Numbered from the stretch's first letter, positions 1-7,620 are shown. The stretch: 64,000 nt of DNA from Flavobacterium lacus (GCF_003268815.1 NZ_QLSV01000013.1:1-64000), one strand, 5' to 3'. The notes: generated from the letters alone by a model not told the origin. Made by a program: numbers and translations.

Positions 1-30
1 TTCTACAGAACGTCGCTCTCAATGCGGGTG

Positions 31-61
31 CAAAAGTAGTACTCTTTTTGGGCTTTCCAAA
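31..61 (-). promoter_or_regulatory. Flavobacterial-type promoter reading off the left edge
   Basis: Read on the minus strand, TTTG (58-61) is followed after exactly 19 nt by TACTTTTG (31-38). This matches the Bacteroidetes housekeeping promoter TTTG-N19-TAnnTTTG in both elements and spacing. It would transcribe a gene beyond the left end of the window. The downstream gene is not visible. Confidence 0.65.
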
Positions 62-165
62 TCTTTTTTAAACTCTTTTTGAAAGTTTTTTTTAAGAGGC
101 TGATTTGTCGCTGTTTGCAAATGAAAGTTTTTTAGCTCTGATTAAATCTGCCACCTTTGATGCTT

Positions 166-231
166 TATCCATACACTATCCATACACTATCCATACTTTA
201 TCCATACATTATATAGGCTTTATATAGGCTT
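166..231. repeat. 11-bp tandem repeat
   Basis: Six abutting 11-bp units: four of TATCCATACNN (166, 177, 188, 199) and two identical TATATAGGCTT units (210 and 221). The period is about one helical turn. It is non-coding and lies upstream of nothing obvious on the plus strand. Confidence 0.8.
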
Positions 232-795
232 TATCTATAGTTGTCGGTTGTCTGACCCGTCATTCTCGAAGAATGACAAAACTGGTACTGAGACTGAAAA
301 CTTTTTTCTCACAGAAAGCACGCAAAGCACAGAAAAGGATTGCTACGCAATGATTCTTTTGCAACAAAGAAATCAAGGCACGAAGCTATTGGGTGGTGGG
401 TTCAGGTTTTGCCTGCTTTGCAGGAGATTGTTTTGCCAGTTAGCTATCGCTCGTGTCCTATTTCGACTTCGTCATCTTGCGGAATGACAAAACTGAGACT
501 GCGACTGAGACTGAAAACTGCTAATTGGCCACTGCTCCCCTAGCCCCGATTGCAATGGAAAGCCTTGTGAAGTATTGTTGTATTTTTTCTTGGCAAAAAA
601 AAGCGACCAACGGTAGCTCTTTTTTTGACGTAGAAAAAAACAACAAGACGAACAAGCTTGGAATGGAAAGCGGGAAATAGCTTCTGAAAGGATGGAAGCT
701 GAAGAATGTTGTTTCAAATTGTGTTACAATGAACATTAGAAAAAAATCTTTTTAAAAAAAAGTTTTTTGGTATCTTCGTCAAAAATAAACTAAGC

Positions 796-1047
796 GTGAA
801 ACTCATCACCTTTTTGGCCTTACCGGAAAAGGAACAATATCAGACTCTTTTTGAAAGCGGCGTTCTTGTTGCTGAGCGAAATGAAAAGCCCGTTATCAAG
901 AAACTTTATAGTTTGAACACTTTTTATGTGGAAGTTCATTTGCATTATGGAACGGAAGACATTCTGTTTAAAAAAGTATTTAAAGAAGGTGAATTATTGG
1001 ACAGTTATTTGAGTGAATTTAAATTGGTTTTACCAAAAACCAATTGA
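796..1047 (+). CDS. Small conserved-looking hypothetical protein (83 aa)
   Basis: I do not recognise a family. The 83-residue product has the balanced composition of a soluble cytoplasmic protein, with no signal peptide or membrane segment and an acidic/lysine-rich C-terminal half. The start is GTG at 796, because an in-frame stop precedes it closely. A -7-like box TATCTTCG at 771-778 would put transcription start just upstream, which supports the gene. It is convergent with the epimerase gene, with one base between the two stop codons. The opposite frames are worse, so I accept it as real, but its function is unknown. Confidence 0.6.
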   Translation: MKLITFLALPEKEQYQTLFESGVLVAERNEKPVIKKLYSLNTFYVEVHLHYGTEDILFKKVFKEGELLDSYLSEFKLVLPKTN

Positions 1048-1048
1048 T

Positions 1049-1459
1049 TTACGCATTTTTATTTTCGCAAAGTTCTAACAAAACGCCATGTGTGGCTTTA
1101 GGATGAAGAAAAGCAATGTCTAAACCCTCTGCTCCTTTTCTGGGTGTTTTGTCGATTAATTGGACTCCTTTTTGGTCTAATTCTTGTAAATTTTCTTCGA
1201 TGTTTTTTACGGCAATGGCTAGGTGGTGAATTCCTTCGCCTTTTTTTTCTATGAATTTTCCGATTGGTCCGTCGGGATCGGTAGATTCTAAGAGTTCTAT
1301 TTTTGATTGACCAATCATGAAAAAGGCGGTTTTGACTTTTTGTTCTTTTACTTCTTCGATGTTATAGCATTTGAGTCCGAGCATGTTTTCCCAAAAAGGG
1401 ATGGCTTCTTCCAGACTTTTTACGGCGATGCCGATGTGTTCGATGTGTGATAAATTCAT
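1049..1459 (-). CDS. mce: Methylmalonyl-CoA epimerase
   Basis: Interconverts the (R) and (S) forms of methylmalonyl-CoA in the propionyl-CoA to succinyl-CoA route, in the cytoplasm. The 136 residues form two vicinal-oxygen-chelate (glyoxalase-like) halves. Likely metal ligands are visible: His8 in the N-terminal HIEHIG segment, His78/79 in GEGIHHLAI, and Glu129 in GVLLELCE near the C-terminus. The length is normal for the family, and [12 protein letters not shown] is typical of the epimerase rather than of lactoylglutathione lyase. Its neighbour on the same strand is a phospholipase, so there is no pathway operon here. Confidence 0.9.
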   Translation of the reverse strand: MNLSHIEHIGIAVKSLEEAIPFWENMLGLKCYNIEEVKEQKVKTAFFMIGQSKIELLESTDPDGPIGKFIEKKGEGIHHLAIAVKNIEENLQELDQKGVQLIDKTPRKGAEGLDIAFLHPKATHGVLLELCENKNA

Positions 1460-1488
1460 AAAAAATAGATTTTAATTAATTTTAAATT

Positions 1489-2382
1489 TTACCAATTGGC
1501 GAATGAGATGCCGATTCCGAGTGTGGTTTGGCTATGATTGTAATCGACTAACGTTTCGCCGTATCCGTGGAAAAATTGAAAGTGCCCACGTAAATGTCCT
1601 TTCATTGGGAAAACGTAGTTTAATTGAATGCTTCCACCTTTAATTCGGTCAAATGGATGCCTGATAATGGTATAAAACTCATGACGATTATAAGAATAAC
1701 CAACATTAACTTCCCCATTTCCGATGAATTTTGTGATGGCCGGGTTTTCATCATCGGTATCTGCGGAACGAATCCAAGGATTGATCGAAACAATCCAATT
1801 TTCATTTTCGTATCCCAAATGAAAAATTATTCTGTTCCAGCTTCTTGAAAGTGGAAAATCACGTCCGTTTGACTCGTGGTTTACCGAAACTCCAGTTGAT
1901 CGAAAATATCCGCCGAACGCTTTTATTTTAAGTGGGTAAACAAAAATGAGTTCTGGTTCATAATTAAGTTCTCGGAAAGCACGTGACAAATCTTTATTGT
2001 AAATCTGCCAATATGCTCTTTGTGTATAAGCTAACCATACATCAGCTTTACCCCAAAATAGACCCTGAAGTAATTTTGTTTTGAAACTTAGCTGAAGCTT
2101 TGCCTCGTAGCGATTGAAATCTTGTGCTTCTGTGGCAGAATATTCAGGATTTTCGCTGTATGGTTTTTCATTTGGATTGCTAGACCATCTTCCAGCCGTA
2201 ATGTATATTGGTTTATGGGAAACAAGTCTGAATGTTCCTTTCTTGTGGATCGAATCAAGTTCCCATTGTTGTGAATAGGATTTGGAAATAATATCTGTTT
2301 GCACCATCGGTTCTTCGAGTGTTTGACTAATTGAAGTCAAGGAGAAGCAAAAAAGCAAGCAAAACATCTGAAGAAATTTCAT
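1489..2382 (-). CDS. pldA: Outer-membrane phospholipase A (OMPLA)
   Basis: Calcium-dependent phospholipase A of the outer membrane, which hydrolyses glycerophospholipids that have moved into the outer leaflet. A signal peptide covers residues 1-20, and the rest is a predicted 12-strand barrel with alternating aromatic residues. The active-site signature NHESNGR (168-174) gives His169 and Ser171, and SRSWNR gives Asn183. The Ser-to-Asn spacing of 12 equals that of the E. coli enzyme (Ser144, Asn156). The C-terminus ends in an aromatic residue (SFANW), as barrel proteins do. About 297 aa is normal for the family. Confidence 0.92.
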   Translation of the reverse strand: MKFLQMFCLLFCFSLTSISQTLEEPMVQTDIISKSYSQQWELDSIHKKGTFRLVSHKPIYITAGRWSSNPNEKPYSENPEYSATEAQDFNRYEAKLQLSFKTKLLQGLFWGKADVWLAYTQRAYWQIYNKDLSRAFRELNYEPELIFVYPLKIKAFGGYFRSTGVSVNHESNGRDFPLSRSWNRIIFHLGYENENWIVSINPWIRSADTDDENPAITKFIGNGEVNVGYSYNRHEFYTIIRHPFDRIKGGSIQLNYVFPMKGHLRGHFQFFHGYGETLVDYNHSQTTLGIGISFANW

Positions 2383-2420
2383 AGCGCAATTTTTCTCGAA
2401 AGATAGGTATTTTGTATAAA

Positions 2421-2448
2421 AAAAGTGTCAAATTTCTTTGACACTTTT
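2421..2448. terminator. Bidirectional hairpin terminator
   Basis: Perfect 12-bp stem (AAAAGTGTCAAA, 2421-2432, with TTTGACACTTTT, 2437-2448) and a 4-nt loop, with T-runs on both strands. It ends the 67-aa gene's transcript on the minus strand and insulates pldA. Confidence 0.85.
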
Positions 2449-2469
2449 ACTAGTAATATTAAAATCTAA

Positions 2470-2673
2470 TTATGATTTAGATTCAGCTTTTTTAGAAGCA
2501 CAACATGCTTTTTTTTCACCTGAAGAACATGATTTTTTTTCTTCTTTTGAAGCTTCTACTTGTTCTGTTTTAGCTTTGTCTTTTTTCTTTTCTTTGTTTT
2601 TTGGATCTGTTGCCATAGCATCTGCAGTTACAAAAAACGCGGCTACAACTAATAATGAAACTAATTTTTTCAT
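2470..2673 (-). CDS. Small secreted Lys/Cys-rich protein (67 aa)
   Basis: No family recognised. Residues 1-22 form a clear signal peptide (MKKLVSLLVVAAFFVTADAMA). The mature part is almost entirely Lys, Glu, Ser and Ala, with three cysteines in CSSGEKKACC near the C-terminus. A -7 box TATATTTG (minus strand, 2709-2716) lies 36 nt upstream and a strong terminator follows, so it looks like an independent, possibly abundant transcript. The charged low-complexity body with a Cys cluster would suit a periplasmic metal- or thiol-binding peptide, but that is a guess. The flanking sulfur module makes it worth noting. Confidence 0.65.
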   Translation of the reverse strand: MKKLVSLLVVAAFFVTADAMATDPKNKEKKKDKAKTEQVEASKEEKKSCSSGEKKACCASKKAESKS

Positions 2674-2708
2674 GATATACGATTTTAGGAATTAACGATT
2701 TAGTTATA

Positions 2709-2716
2709 CAAATATA
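2709..2716 (-). promoter_or_regulatory. -7 promoter element for the 67-aa gene
   Basis: TATATTTG on the minus strand matches TAnnTTTG and lies 36 nt before the ATG at 2673. No clear -33 TTTG is visible at the usual distance. Confidence 0.5.
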
Positions 2717-2802
2717 TAATTTATTGTCATACTTTTATAAAAACCTGCGTTTTTTAATTCAATTTTAAGTTTTATAATTTAATTCTTATAGAAAATTTAA
2801 TT

Positions 2803-3099
2803 CTACTTATTATTTTGAATTACTTTAATAATTTCTTGTTTAGACAACACGCCTGACTGTCGCCAAAGTTGTTTCCCATTTTGAAAAAGCATCATGGTTG
2901 GCACACCTCGCACTTGGTATTGAGTTGCTAATGGCTGATTTTTATCCACATCTATTTTTATAATTGAAATATTTTCGCCTAATTCATCTTTCACCTCTTT
3001 AAGAATTGGAGCCAACATCTTGCATGGTCCGCACCAAGTGGCAAAAAAATCGACCAACACAGGTTTTGGAGAATTAATGATATCTGTAAAATTTGACAT
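2803..3099 (-). CDS. Thioredoxin (cytoplasmic, 98 aa)
   Basis: Single thioredoxin domain with the canonical redox motif WCGPC (Trp22-Cys26) and the cis-proline loop VRGVPT. There is no signal peptide, so it acts in the cytoplasm as a disulfide or persulfide reductase. It is the last gene of a three-gene minus-strand run after the persulfide dioxygenase and the lipoprotein rhodanese, with only 7 nt between it and the rhodanese. That context suggests it recycles persulfidated or oxidised thiols from sulfide oxidation, although housekeeping thioredoxin work is also possible. Confidence 0.9.
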   Translation of the reverse strand: MSNFTDIINSPKPVLVDFFATWCGPCKMLAPILKEVKDELGENISIIKIDVDKNQPLATQYQVRGVPTMMLFQNGKQLWRQSGVLSKQEIIKVIQNNK

Positions 3100-3106
3100 A
3101 GTAAGT

Positions 3107-3469
3107 TTATTTCCAATTCATATATCCACCTTGTAAATCAACTATTTGAGTGAACCCAAATTCTACCATTTTCTTGGCAGCTGTTTGGCTACGTGCTCCA
3201 CTTCTACAATAGATATAAACGGGTTTAGATTTATCTAAATTTTGGATTTCGGTTTCAAAATCAGCGTCATTTACATTAATGTTTTTTGCTCCTTTTATGA
3301 AACCATCGGCATATTCTTGCGGGGTTCGAACATCAATGAGTTGAACGTCTTCCCTAGCAATTACCGCTTTAAATTCTGATTCTGGTACGACTTTAATTCT
3401 TGGGTCTTTTTGAGATTGACAAGAAAAAGCCAGCAAAGCAAATAGAAATAATAAAATTATTTTCTTCAT
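3107..3469 (-). CDS. Lipoprotein with a single rhodanese domain
   Basis: Sulfurtransferase-type protein anchored on the periplasmic side. A lipobox (LLAFSC, Cys17) ends the signal peptide. The rhodanese domain covers residues 25-120, with the active-site loop YCRSGARS holding Cys88, the residue that would carry the persulfide. The DVRTPQEYADGFIKGA segment is the usual conserved rhodanese block. It lies 18 nt downstream of the persulfide dioxygenase gene and 7 nt before thioredoxin, so it is very likely co-transcribed. Substrate and acceptor cannot be told from sequence. Confidence 0.9.
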   Translation of the reverse strand: MKKIILLFLFALLAFSCQSQKDPRIKVVPESEFKAVIAREDVQLIDVRTPQEYADGFIKGAKNINVNDADFETEIQNLDKSKPVYIYCRSGARSQTAAKKMVEFGFTQIVDLQGGYMNWK

Positions 3470-3487
3470 TTTTTTGGTATTTTAAAA

Positions 3488-4891
3488 TTACAATGTACTC
3501 GGACAAACGTAGGTCGTTCTTTTAATTTCGGTCTGTTTTATAGCTGCATAACCACCTTTTACATCAATAACATTGTGATAACCTCTTGCTTTAAGAATAG
3601 ATGCGGCAATCATACTGCGGTATCCACCCGCACAATGCACATAGAAATCTTTTTCTTTTGGAAATTCGCTTAAATGCTCGTTTAAAAAATCCAATGGAGT
3701 TGAAGGAACATCTACAATGTGTTCAGAAGCATATTCGCCTGGTTTTCTAACATCGAAAACGGGCACATTTTCTTTTATTTTTTCTTCTAATACGTGAGCA
3801 TCAATTGTTGATACAGTGTCATATTCCATTCCGGCTTTTTTCCATGCATCGAAACCACCTTTTAAGTAACCTATTGTATTATCGTATCCAACACGAGCTA
3901 AACGAGTAATTGTTTCTTCTTCGCGACCATCAGGCGTTACTAACAAAATTGGTTGTTTATAATCTAAAATTAACGCACCAACCCATGGAGCAAATTGTCC
4001 ATCGATACCAATAAAAATCGATTTAGGGATATGTCCTTTTGCGAAATCGTCTTGGTGACGAACATCTAAAATTAGTGCATCCGTATCATTGGCAACCGTT
4101 TCAAAAACATTAGGTTGGAAGGACTGTGCTTCTTTAATGATGTTTTCAACATTTTCGTAACCTTCTTTATTCAATTTCACATTCATCGGGAAATAGGCAG
4201 GTGGAGGTAATAAACCGTCGGTTACTTCTTTCACAAATTCTTCTTTGGTCATATTAGCTCGCAAAGCGTAATTAGTGGCTTTTTGATCTCCGATGCTTCC
4301 AACAGTTTCTTTACTTAAATTTTTTCCGCAGGCGGAACCGGCTCCATGTGCCGGGTAAACAATCACATCATCGGCTAATGTCATGATTTTAGTTCGAAGG
4401 CTATCATATAACAATCCTGCTAATTGTTCTTGCGTCATGTCAGCTGCTTTTTGAGCTAAATCAGGACGACCCACATCGCCTAAAAACAGAGTGTCGCCAC
4501 TAAAAATGGCATAATCTTTTCCGTATTTATCTTTTAGTAAATAGGTTGTGCTCTCCATAGTATGTCCTGGGGTATGTAAGGCAGTGATAGTGATTTCGCC
4601 TAACTGAAAAACCTCGTTATCTTTAGCAATGTGGGCTTTAAAACTTGGATTGGCACTAGGCCCGAAAATAATTGTTGCTCCTGTTTTTTCAGCTAACGTT
4701 ACGTGACCGCTTACAAAATCAGCATGAAAATGTGTTTCAAAAATGTATTTAATTTTTCCGTTAACATTTTCTGCTTTATCAATATAGGGTTGCACTTCTC
4801 GCAATGGATCAATAATAGCAATTTCTCCTTTACTTTCAATAAAATAGGCACCTTGAGCCAGACATCCTGTATATATTTGTTCTATTTTCAT
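3488..4891 (-). CDS. CstB-like persulfide dioxygenase-rhodanese fusion
   Basis: The 467-aa protein joins an N-terminal metallo-beta-lactamase-fold persulfide dioxygenase (about 1-240) to two rhodanese domains. The iron site shows as THFHADF (His54, His56, Asp58), His63, HTPGHT, FSGDT and PAHG. In the first rhodanese domain (about 255-360) the catalytic Cys position reads VTPDGREEE, so it should be inactive. The second (about 370-467) has an intact CAGGYRS loop with Cys420. This order (dioxygenase, pseudo-rhodanese, active rhodanese) is that described for staphylococcal CstB, which turns low-molecular-weight persulfides into thiosulfate. It leads the rhodanese-thioredoxin operon and sits behind a palindromic operator. 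Confidence 0.9.
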   Translation of the reverse strand: MKIEQIYTGCLAQGAYFIESKGEIAIIDPLREVQPYIDKAENVNGKIKYIFETHFHADFVSGHVTLAEKTGATIIFGPSANPSFKAHIAKDNEVFQLGEITITALHTPGHTMESTTYLLKDKYGKDYAIFSGDTLFLGDVGRPDLAQKAADMTQEQLAGLLYDSLRTKIMTLADDVIVYPAHGAGSACGKNLSKETVGSIGDQKATNYALRANMTKEEFVKEVTDGLLPPPAYFPMNVKLNKEGYENVENIIKEAQSFQPNVFETVANDTDALILDVRHQDDFAKGHIPKSIFIGIDGQFAPWVGALILDYKQPILLVTPDGREEETITRLARVGYDNTIGYLKGGFDAWKKAGMEYDTVSTIDAHVLEEKIKENVPVFDVRKPGEYASEHIVDVPSTPLDFLNEHLSEFPKEKDFYVHCAGGYRSMIAASILKARGYHNVIDVKGGYAAIKQTEIKRTTYVCPSTL

Positions 4892-4908
4892 ACTTATTTA
4901 ATTTTTTG

Positions 4909-4959
4909 TAAAATTATACTTTAACATCCAAAAAACGTGTAACATTAGTTACAAAGATA
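4909..4959 (-). promoter_or_regulatory. Operator and promoter of the persulfide dioxygenase operon
   Basis: The perfect 16-bp palindrome TGTAACTAATGTTACA (4938-4953, read on the minus strand) is followed after exactly 21 nt by a -7-like box TAATTTTA (4909-4916), 18 nt before the ATG at 4891. No TTTG -33 element is present, as expected where an activator supplies contact. A second -7 box, TATCTTTG (4952-4959), overlaps the upstream edge of the palindrome, so a promoter firing from it would be blocked when the site is bound. The same palindrome and spacing recur at 6854-6898 and 48789-48833. Confidence 0.75.
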
Positions 4960-5049
4960 GGAAAATAAAAAAAATTAAGTCTCACATTTAACTTATTGAC
5001 AAAAATATAGTACTGTTTAATTGCAAAATTTATTGGGTTTGATTCGACA

Positions 5050-6027
5050 TCAATTAATAAAAAAATATATGCCGATAAGAATCAATATAATTTGAAATAA
5101 AAAAATCAGAAAACCGTAGAATAATCCTTTTTTTCCGGATTGAATTAGGGATGAAAAACTCACTTTTAATCCAATTGCAGTCATTGCAATAGTTAAAAGA
5201 ATTTTGCCTACTTCTGCGGTGAAATTGATGAAGTTTTGAGGAATTTCGGTCAAAGAAACGAATACTGTTATGAGTATAAAACCCCATAAATACCACGGTA
5301 ATTGGAAGTAGCTTTTCCAATTTTTACCTTTATTATCTTGCGTTAAAAAGGAAAAAAATATTAAACCGGGAGAAAGCAAAGCAACGCGAGCTAATTTTAT
5401 GGTTAAGGCTTGTTCACCAACTTCGGGTGAAATGGAAAAAGCTGCTCCGGCTACATTGCCGACAGAATGAAGTGTTCCTCCCAAAAGCAAACTTATTTCG
5501 GTGGTTGAAAAAGGAAAAAGAGCGAGAATTATTGGCAAAAAAAGCATTCCCAACGTACCAAAAAGGTTAACAACTGCCATGGCGACACCCACATCCTCTT
5601 TGTTTTTATTTAAACTTGGAGCCAAAGCGGCAATTGCACTAGAACCACAAATGGCGGTTCCAAAGCCAACCATCCAACCAACGGTGCTGGGACAATTCAT
5701 TTTTTTGGATAGAAAAACACTAAATATTAGAACTGCAAAAACAACAAGTGCTACTAATAAAAAACTTTGCCAACCAATTTTCCCCATGTAAGAATAATTG
5801 ATACCAAAGGCTAAAAACAAGATTGAGAATTCTAATACTTTAGAACCTGTAAGACTTATTCCAGGCGAGAATTGTGATGGTAATTTAAAAAAATTTCCAA
5901 TTATAATGCCTAATAACAATCCGATTAAAATGCTGTTTAAAAAAGGAAATAAAACACTTATTCCCCATGCAAAAGCTGAAATTAATGCGGTAAAAAGAAT
6001 TCCCGGTACTATTTTTTTAGAAATCAT
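5050..6027 (-). CDS. YeiH/UPF0324 family membrane transporter
   Basis: Integral inner-membrane protein of 325 aa with about ten hydrophobic segments and the family hallmark GFGTAICGSSAIAALAP around residues 120-136. Members are annotated as putative sulfate exporters on genomic evidence. Direct transport data are scarce. It starts 8 nt after the SafE-like exporter stops, so the two are almost certainly co-transcribed. In this setting, exporting sulfite or sulfate made by persulfide oxidation is the natural inference. Confidence 0.85.
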   Translation of the reverse strand: MISKKIVPGILFTALISAFAWGISVLFPFLNSILIGLLLGIIIGNFFKLPSQFSPGISLTGSKVLEFSILFLAFGINYSYMGKIGWQSFLLVALVVFAVLIFSVFLSKKMNCPSTVGWMVGFGTAICGSSAIAALAPSLNKNKEDVGVAMAVVNLFGTLGMLFLPIILALFPFSTTEISLLLGGTLHSVGNVAGAAFSISPEVGEQALTIKLARVALLSPGLIFFSFLTQDNKGKNWKSYFQLPWYLWGFILITVFVSLTEIPQNFINFTAEVGKILLTIAMTAIGLKVSFSSLIQSGKKGLFYGFLIFLFQIILILIGIYFFIN

Positions 6028-6034
6028 ACTACAA

Positions 6035-6838
6035 TTATAATACTAATTCTTTAAGTAAAATATAAATTCCCATGAAAAGAACAAACCAGCCAAAACCGGT
6101 TTTCAATTTGTTTCCTTCTATTTTTTTGGAGAGAAAAATTCCGATGAAGATTCCAATTATGGAGGTGATGGTAAAATAGGACAACAAAATCCAATCAATT
6201 GGCTGATCACTTTTTAAATCACCTAAGAAACCGATAAGTGATTTTGCCGCAATAATAAAAAGTGATGTTCCAACAGCTAATTTCATTGGCATTTTGGCAA
6301 ATAAAACTAAAGCAGGAATGATTAAAAATCCGCCCCCTGCTCCTACCAAACCGGTTAAAATTCCAACCGCTATACCTTCTACTAAAATAAGTGGAAAATT
6401 GTAAATTAAAGGTGTATTTTCATCAATTTTTACTTTTGAAGGCTTTATCATTGACACAGATGCCATCATCATGACAACGGCAAACAAAATCATTAAAGCG
6501 ATAGGTTTGGTAAATTCGAACGTTCCAACAGTAAAAATTACATCAGGAATTATTGGAACTAGAAATGCTCTTGTTAAATAAACCGCAGCAATGGAAGGAA
6601 TTCCGAAAATTAAAACCGTTTTAAAATCGACTTTTTTAAGAATTGCACTTTTAATTCCGCCGACCAATGCTGTTGAACCTACAATAAATAAGGAATAGGC
6701 TGTGGCCAAAACAGGTTCAACAGCCATAATATAGACTAATATTGGAACGGTTAAAATGGAACCTCCACTACCAATTAACCCCAGTGAAATTCCGACAAGG
6801 ACGGCAAGCAAATATCCTACTATTTGGGCTGTTTCCAT
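6035..6838 (-). CDS. TauE/SafE family sulfite/sulfonate exporter
   Basis: Inner-membrane permease with two repeats of about four membrane segments. Each repeat carries the glycine-rich family signature (GLIGSGGSILTVPILVYI near the start and GLVGAGGGFLIIPALVLF in the middle). I place the start at the ATG at 6838 (267 aa), not the longer in-frame start at 6871, because a TACTTTTG promoter box at 6854-6861 lies between them. It heads a two-gene unit with the YeiH-type protein. The family moves sulfite or organosulfonates, and export of sulfite from persulfide dioxygenase activity fits. Confidence 0.85.
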   Translation of the reverse strand: METAQIVGYLLAVLVGISLGLIGSGGSILTVPILVYIMAVEPVLATAYSLFIVGSTALVGGIKSAILKKVDFKTVLIFGIPSIAAVYLTRAFLVPIIPDVIFTVGTFEFTKPIALMILFAVVMMMASVSMIKPSKVKIDENTPLIYNFPLILVEGIAVGILTGLVGAGGGFLIIPALVLFAKMPMKLAVGTSLFIIAAKSLIGFLGDLKSDQPIDWILLSYFTITSIIGIFIGIFLSKKIEGNKLKTGFGWFVLFMGIYILLKELVL

Positions 6839-6853
6839 TATTACAATTTTTAC

Positions 6854-6898
6854 CAAAAGTACGGCTGACAAATCGATTACTTTGTAACTTTTGATACA
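6854..6898 (-). promoter_or_regulatory. Operator and promoter of safE-yeiH
   Basis: On the minus strand the near-palindrome TGTATCAAAAGTTACA (6883-6898, one mismatch to TGTAAC-N4-GTTACA) begins 4 nt after the regulator's stop codon. Exactly 21 nt further on is the -7 box TACTTTTG (6854-6861), 16 nt before the ATG at 6838. No TTTG is found at -33. The geometry equals that of the sites at 4909-4953 and 48789-48833. Confidence 0.7.
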
Positions 6899-6902
6899 TT
6901 AG

Positions 6903-7532
6903 CTATTTCAATAATTCGATTGAAGCTCGATGAAGTCTGATTTTACCGCCGTTTTCTAATGCTTTCAACAGTCGTGAAATGACCACACGAGAAGTGTGCA
7001 AATCATAGGCAATTTCCTGATGCGTCGTATGAATTTCTTTGGAATGATTAATTTTAGATTTGTCGATTAAATAGTTCATTAATCGCTCATCCATATTCAT
7101 AAAAGCTAAATTATCAATCGCATTCAGCATTTCTTTTAAACGATTGTTGTAACTATTAAAAACATAATTTCGCCAACTTTTATATTTGCCTAACCACTCC
7201 TCCATTTTGTGCACCGGAATCATGATTACTTTTCCGTTGGTTTCGGCAACAGCCCGAATTTCACTTTTGGTTTCGCCCATGCAACATGCCATGGTCATGG
7301 CACACGTATCGCCTTTTTCAATAAAATAAAGAAGTAATTCACCTTCGTCAAAGTCTTCTCTTAAGATCTTAATCGCTCCCTCGATGAGCAGTGGCATTTT
7401 TTTTATGTAATCGCCAAAATCAATTAAAACATCGCCTTCAGTAAAATCTCTAAGCAATGAAACTTCTGCTATTTCATCTATTAAATTATCTTCAAAAATA
7501 AACCCGTACGTTGTCTTTAAAAGTTCTTTCAT
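6903..7532 (-). CDS. Crp/Fnr-family transcriptional regulator with Cys cluster
   Basis: The 209-aa protein has a cyclic-nucleotide-binding-like sensor domain (about 10-125), a long dimerisation helix (about 125-150) and a Crp-type winged helix (about 150-209) with the recognition segment HTSRVVISRLLKALE. It lacks the four-Cys pattern of Fnr iron-sulfur proteins but carries Cys77, Cys83 and Cys84 (CAMTMACC), which could form disulfide or polysulfide bridges. It lies directly upstream of the sulfur exporters, and three promoters in the window share a palindrome of the kind bound by this family. I infer a sulfide/persulfide-responsive activator. The ligand is not shown by sequence. Confidence 0.88.
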   Translation of the reverse strand: MKELLKTTYGFIFEDNLIDEIAEVSLLRDFTEGDVLIDFGDYIKKMPLLIEGAIKILREDFDEGELLLYFIEKGDTCAMTMACCMGETKSEIRAVAETNGKVIMIPVHKMEEWLGKYKSWRNYVFNSYNNRLKEMLNAIDNLAFMNMDERLMNYLIDKSKINHSKEIHTTHQEIAYDLHTSRVVISRLLKALENGGKIRLHRASIELLK

Positions 7533-7620
7533 TATTATTTATTGAATTTTGAATCATAAAAATACACTAAATATTACATTTTCTTAGAATTAAATAACGA
7601 AATTTGAAATAAAAAAAATT

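Larger units (their letters stand above)
1..795. other. Non-coding, repeat-rich stretch
   Basis: No convincing gene. The open frames between about 248 and 736 overlap one another on both strands and have poor, Ser/Phe/Arg-rich translations. The stretch holds an outward promoter (31-61), an 11-bp tandem repeat (166-231), a small palindrome (GTCATTCT/AGAATGAC, 259-277), a duplicated GAATGACAAAACTG block (271-284 and 482-495) followed each time by GAGACTGAAAAC, and a possible structured element (about 540-685). A -7-like box TATCTTCG lies at 771-778 just before the first gene. Confidence 0.6.

Noticed and set aside
248..736. Four overlapping open frames (67-81 aa) on both strands
   Set aside because: They overlap each other, have repetitive or low-quality translations, no promoter boxes and no recognisable domains. 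The DNA is repeat-like.
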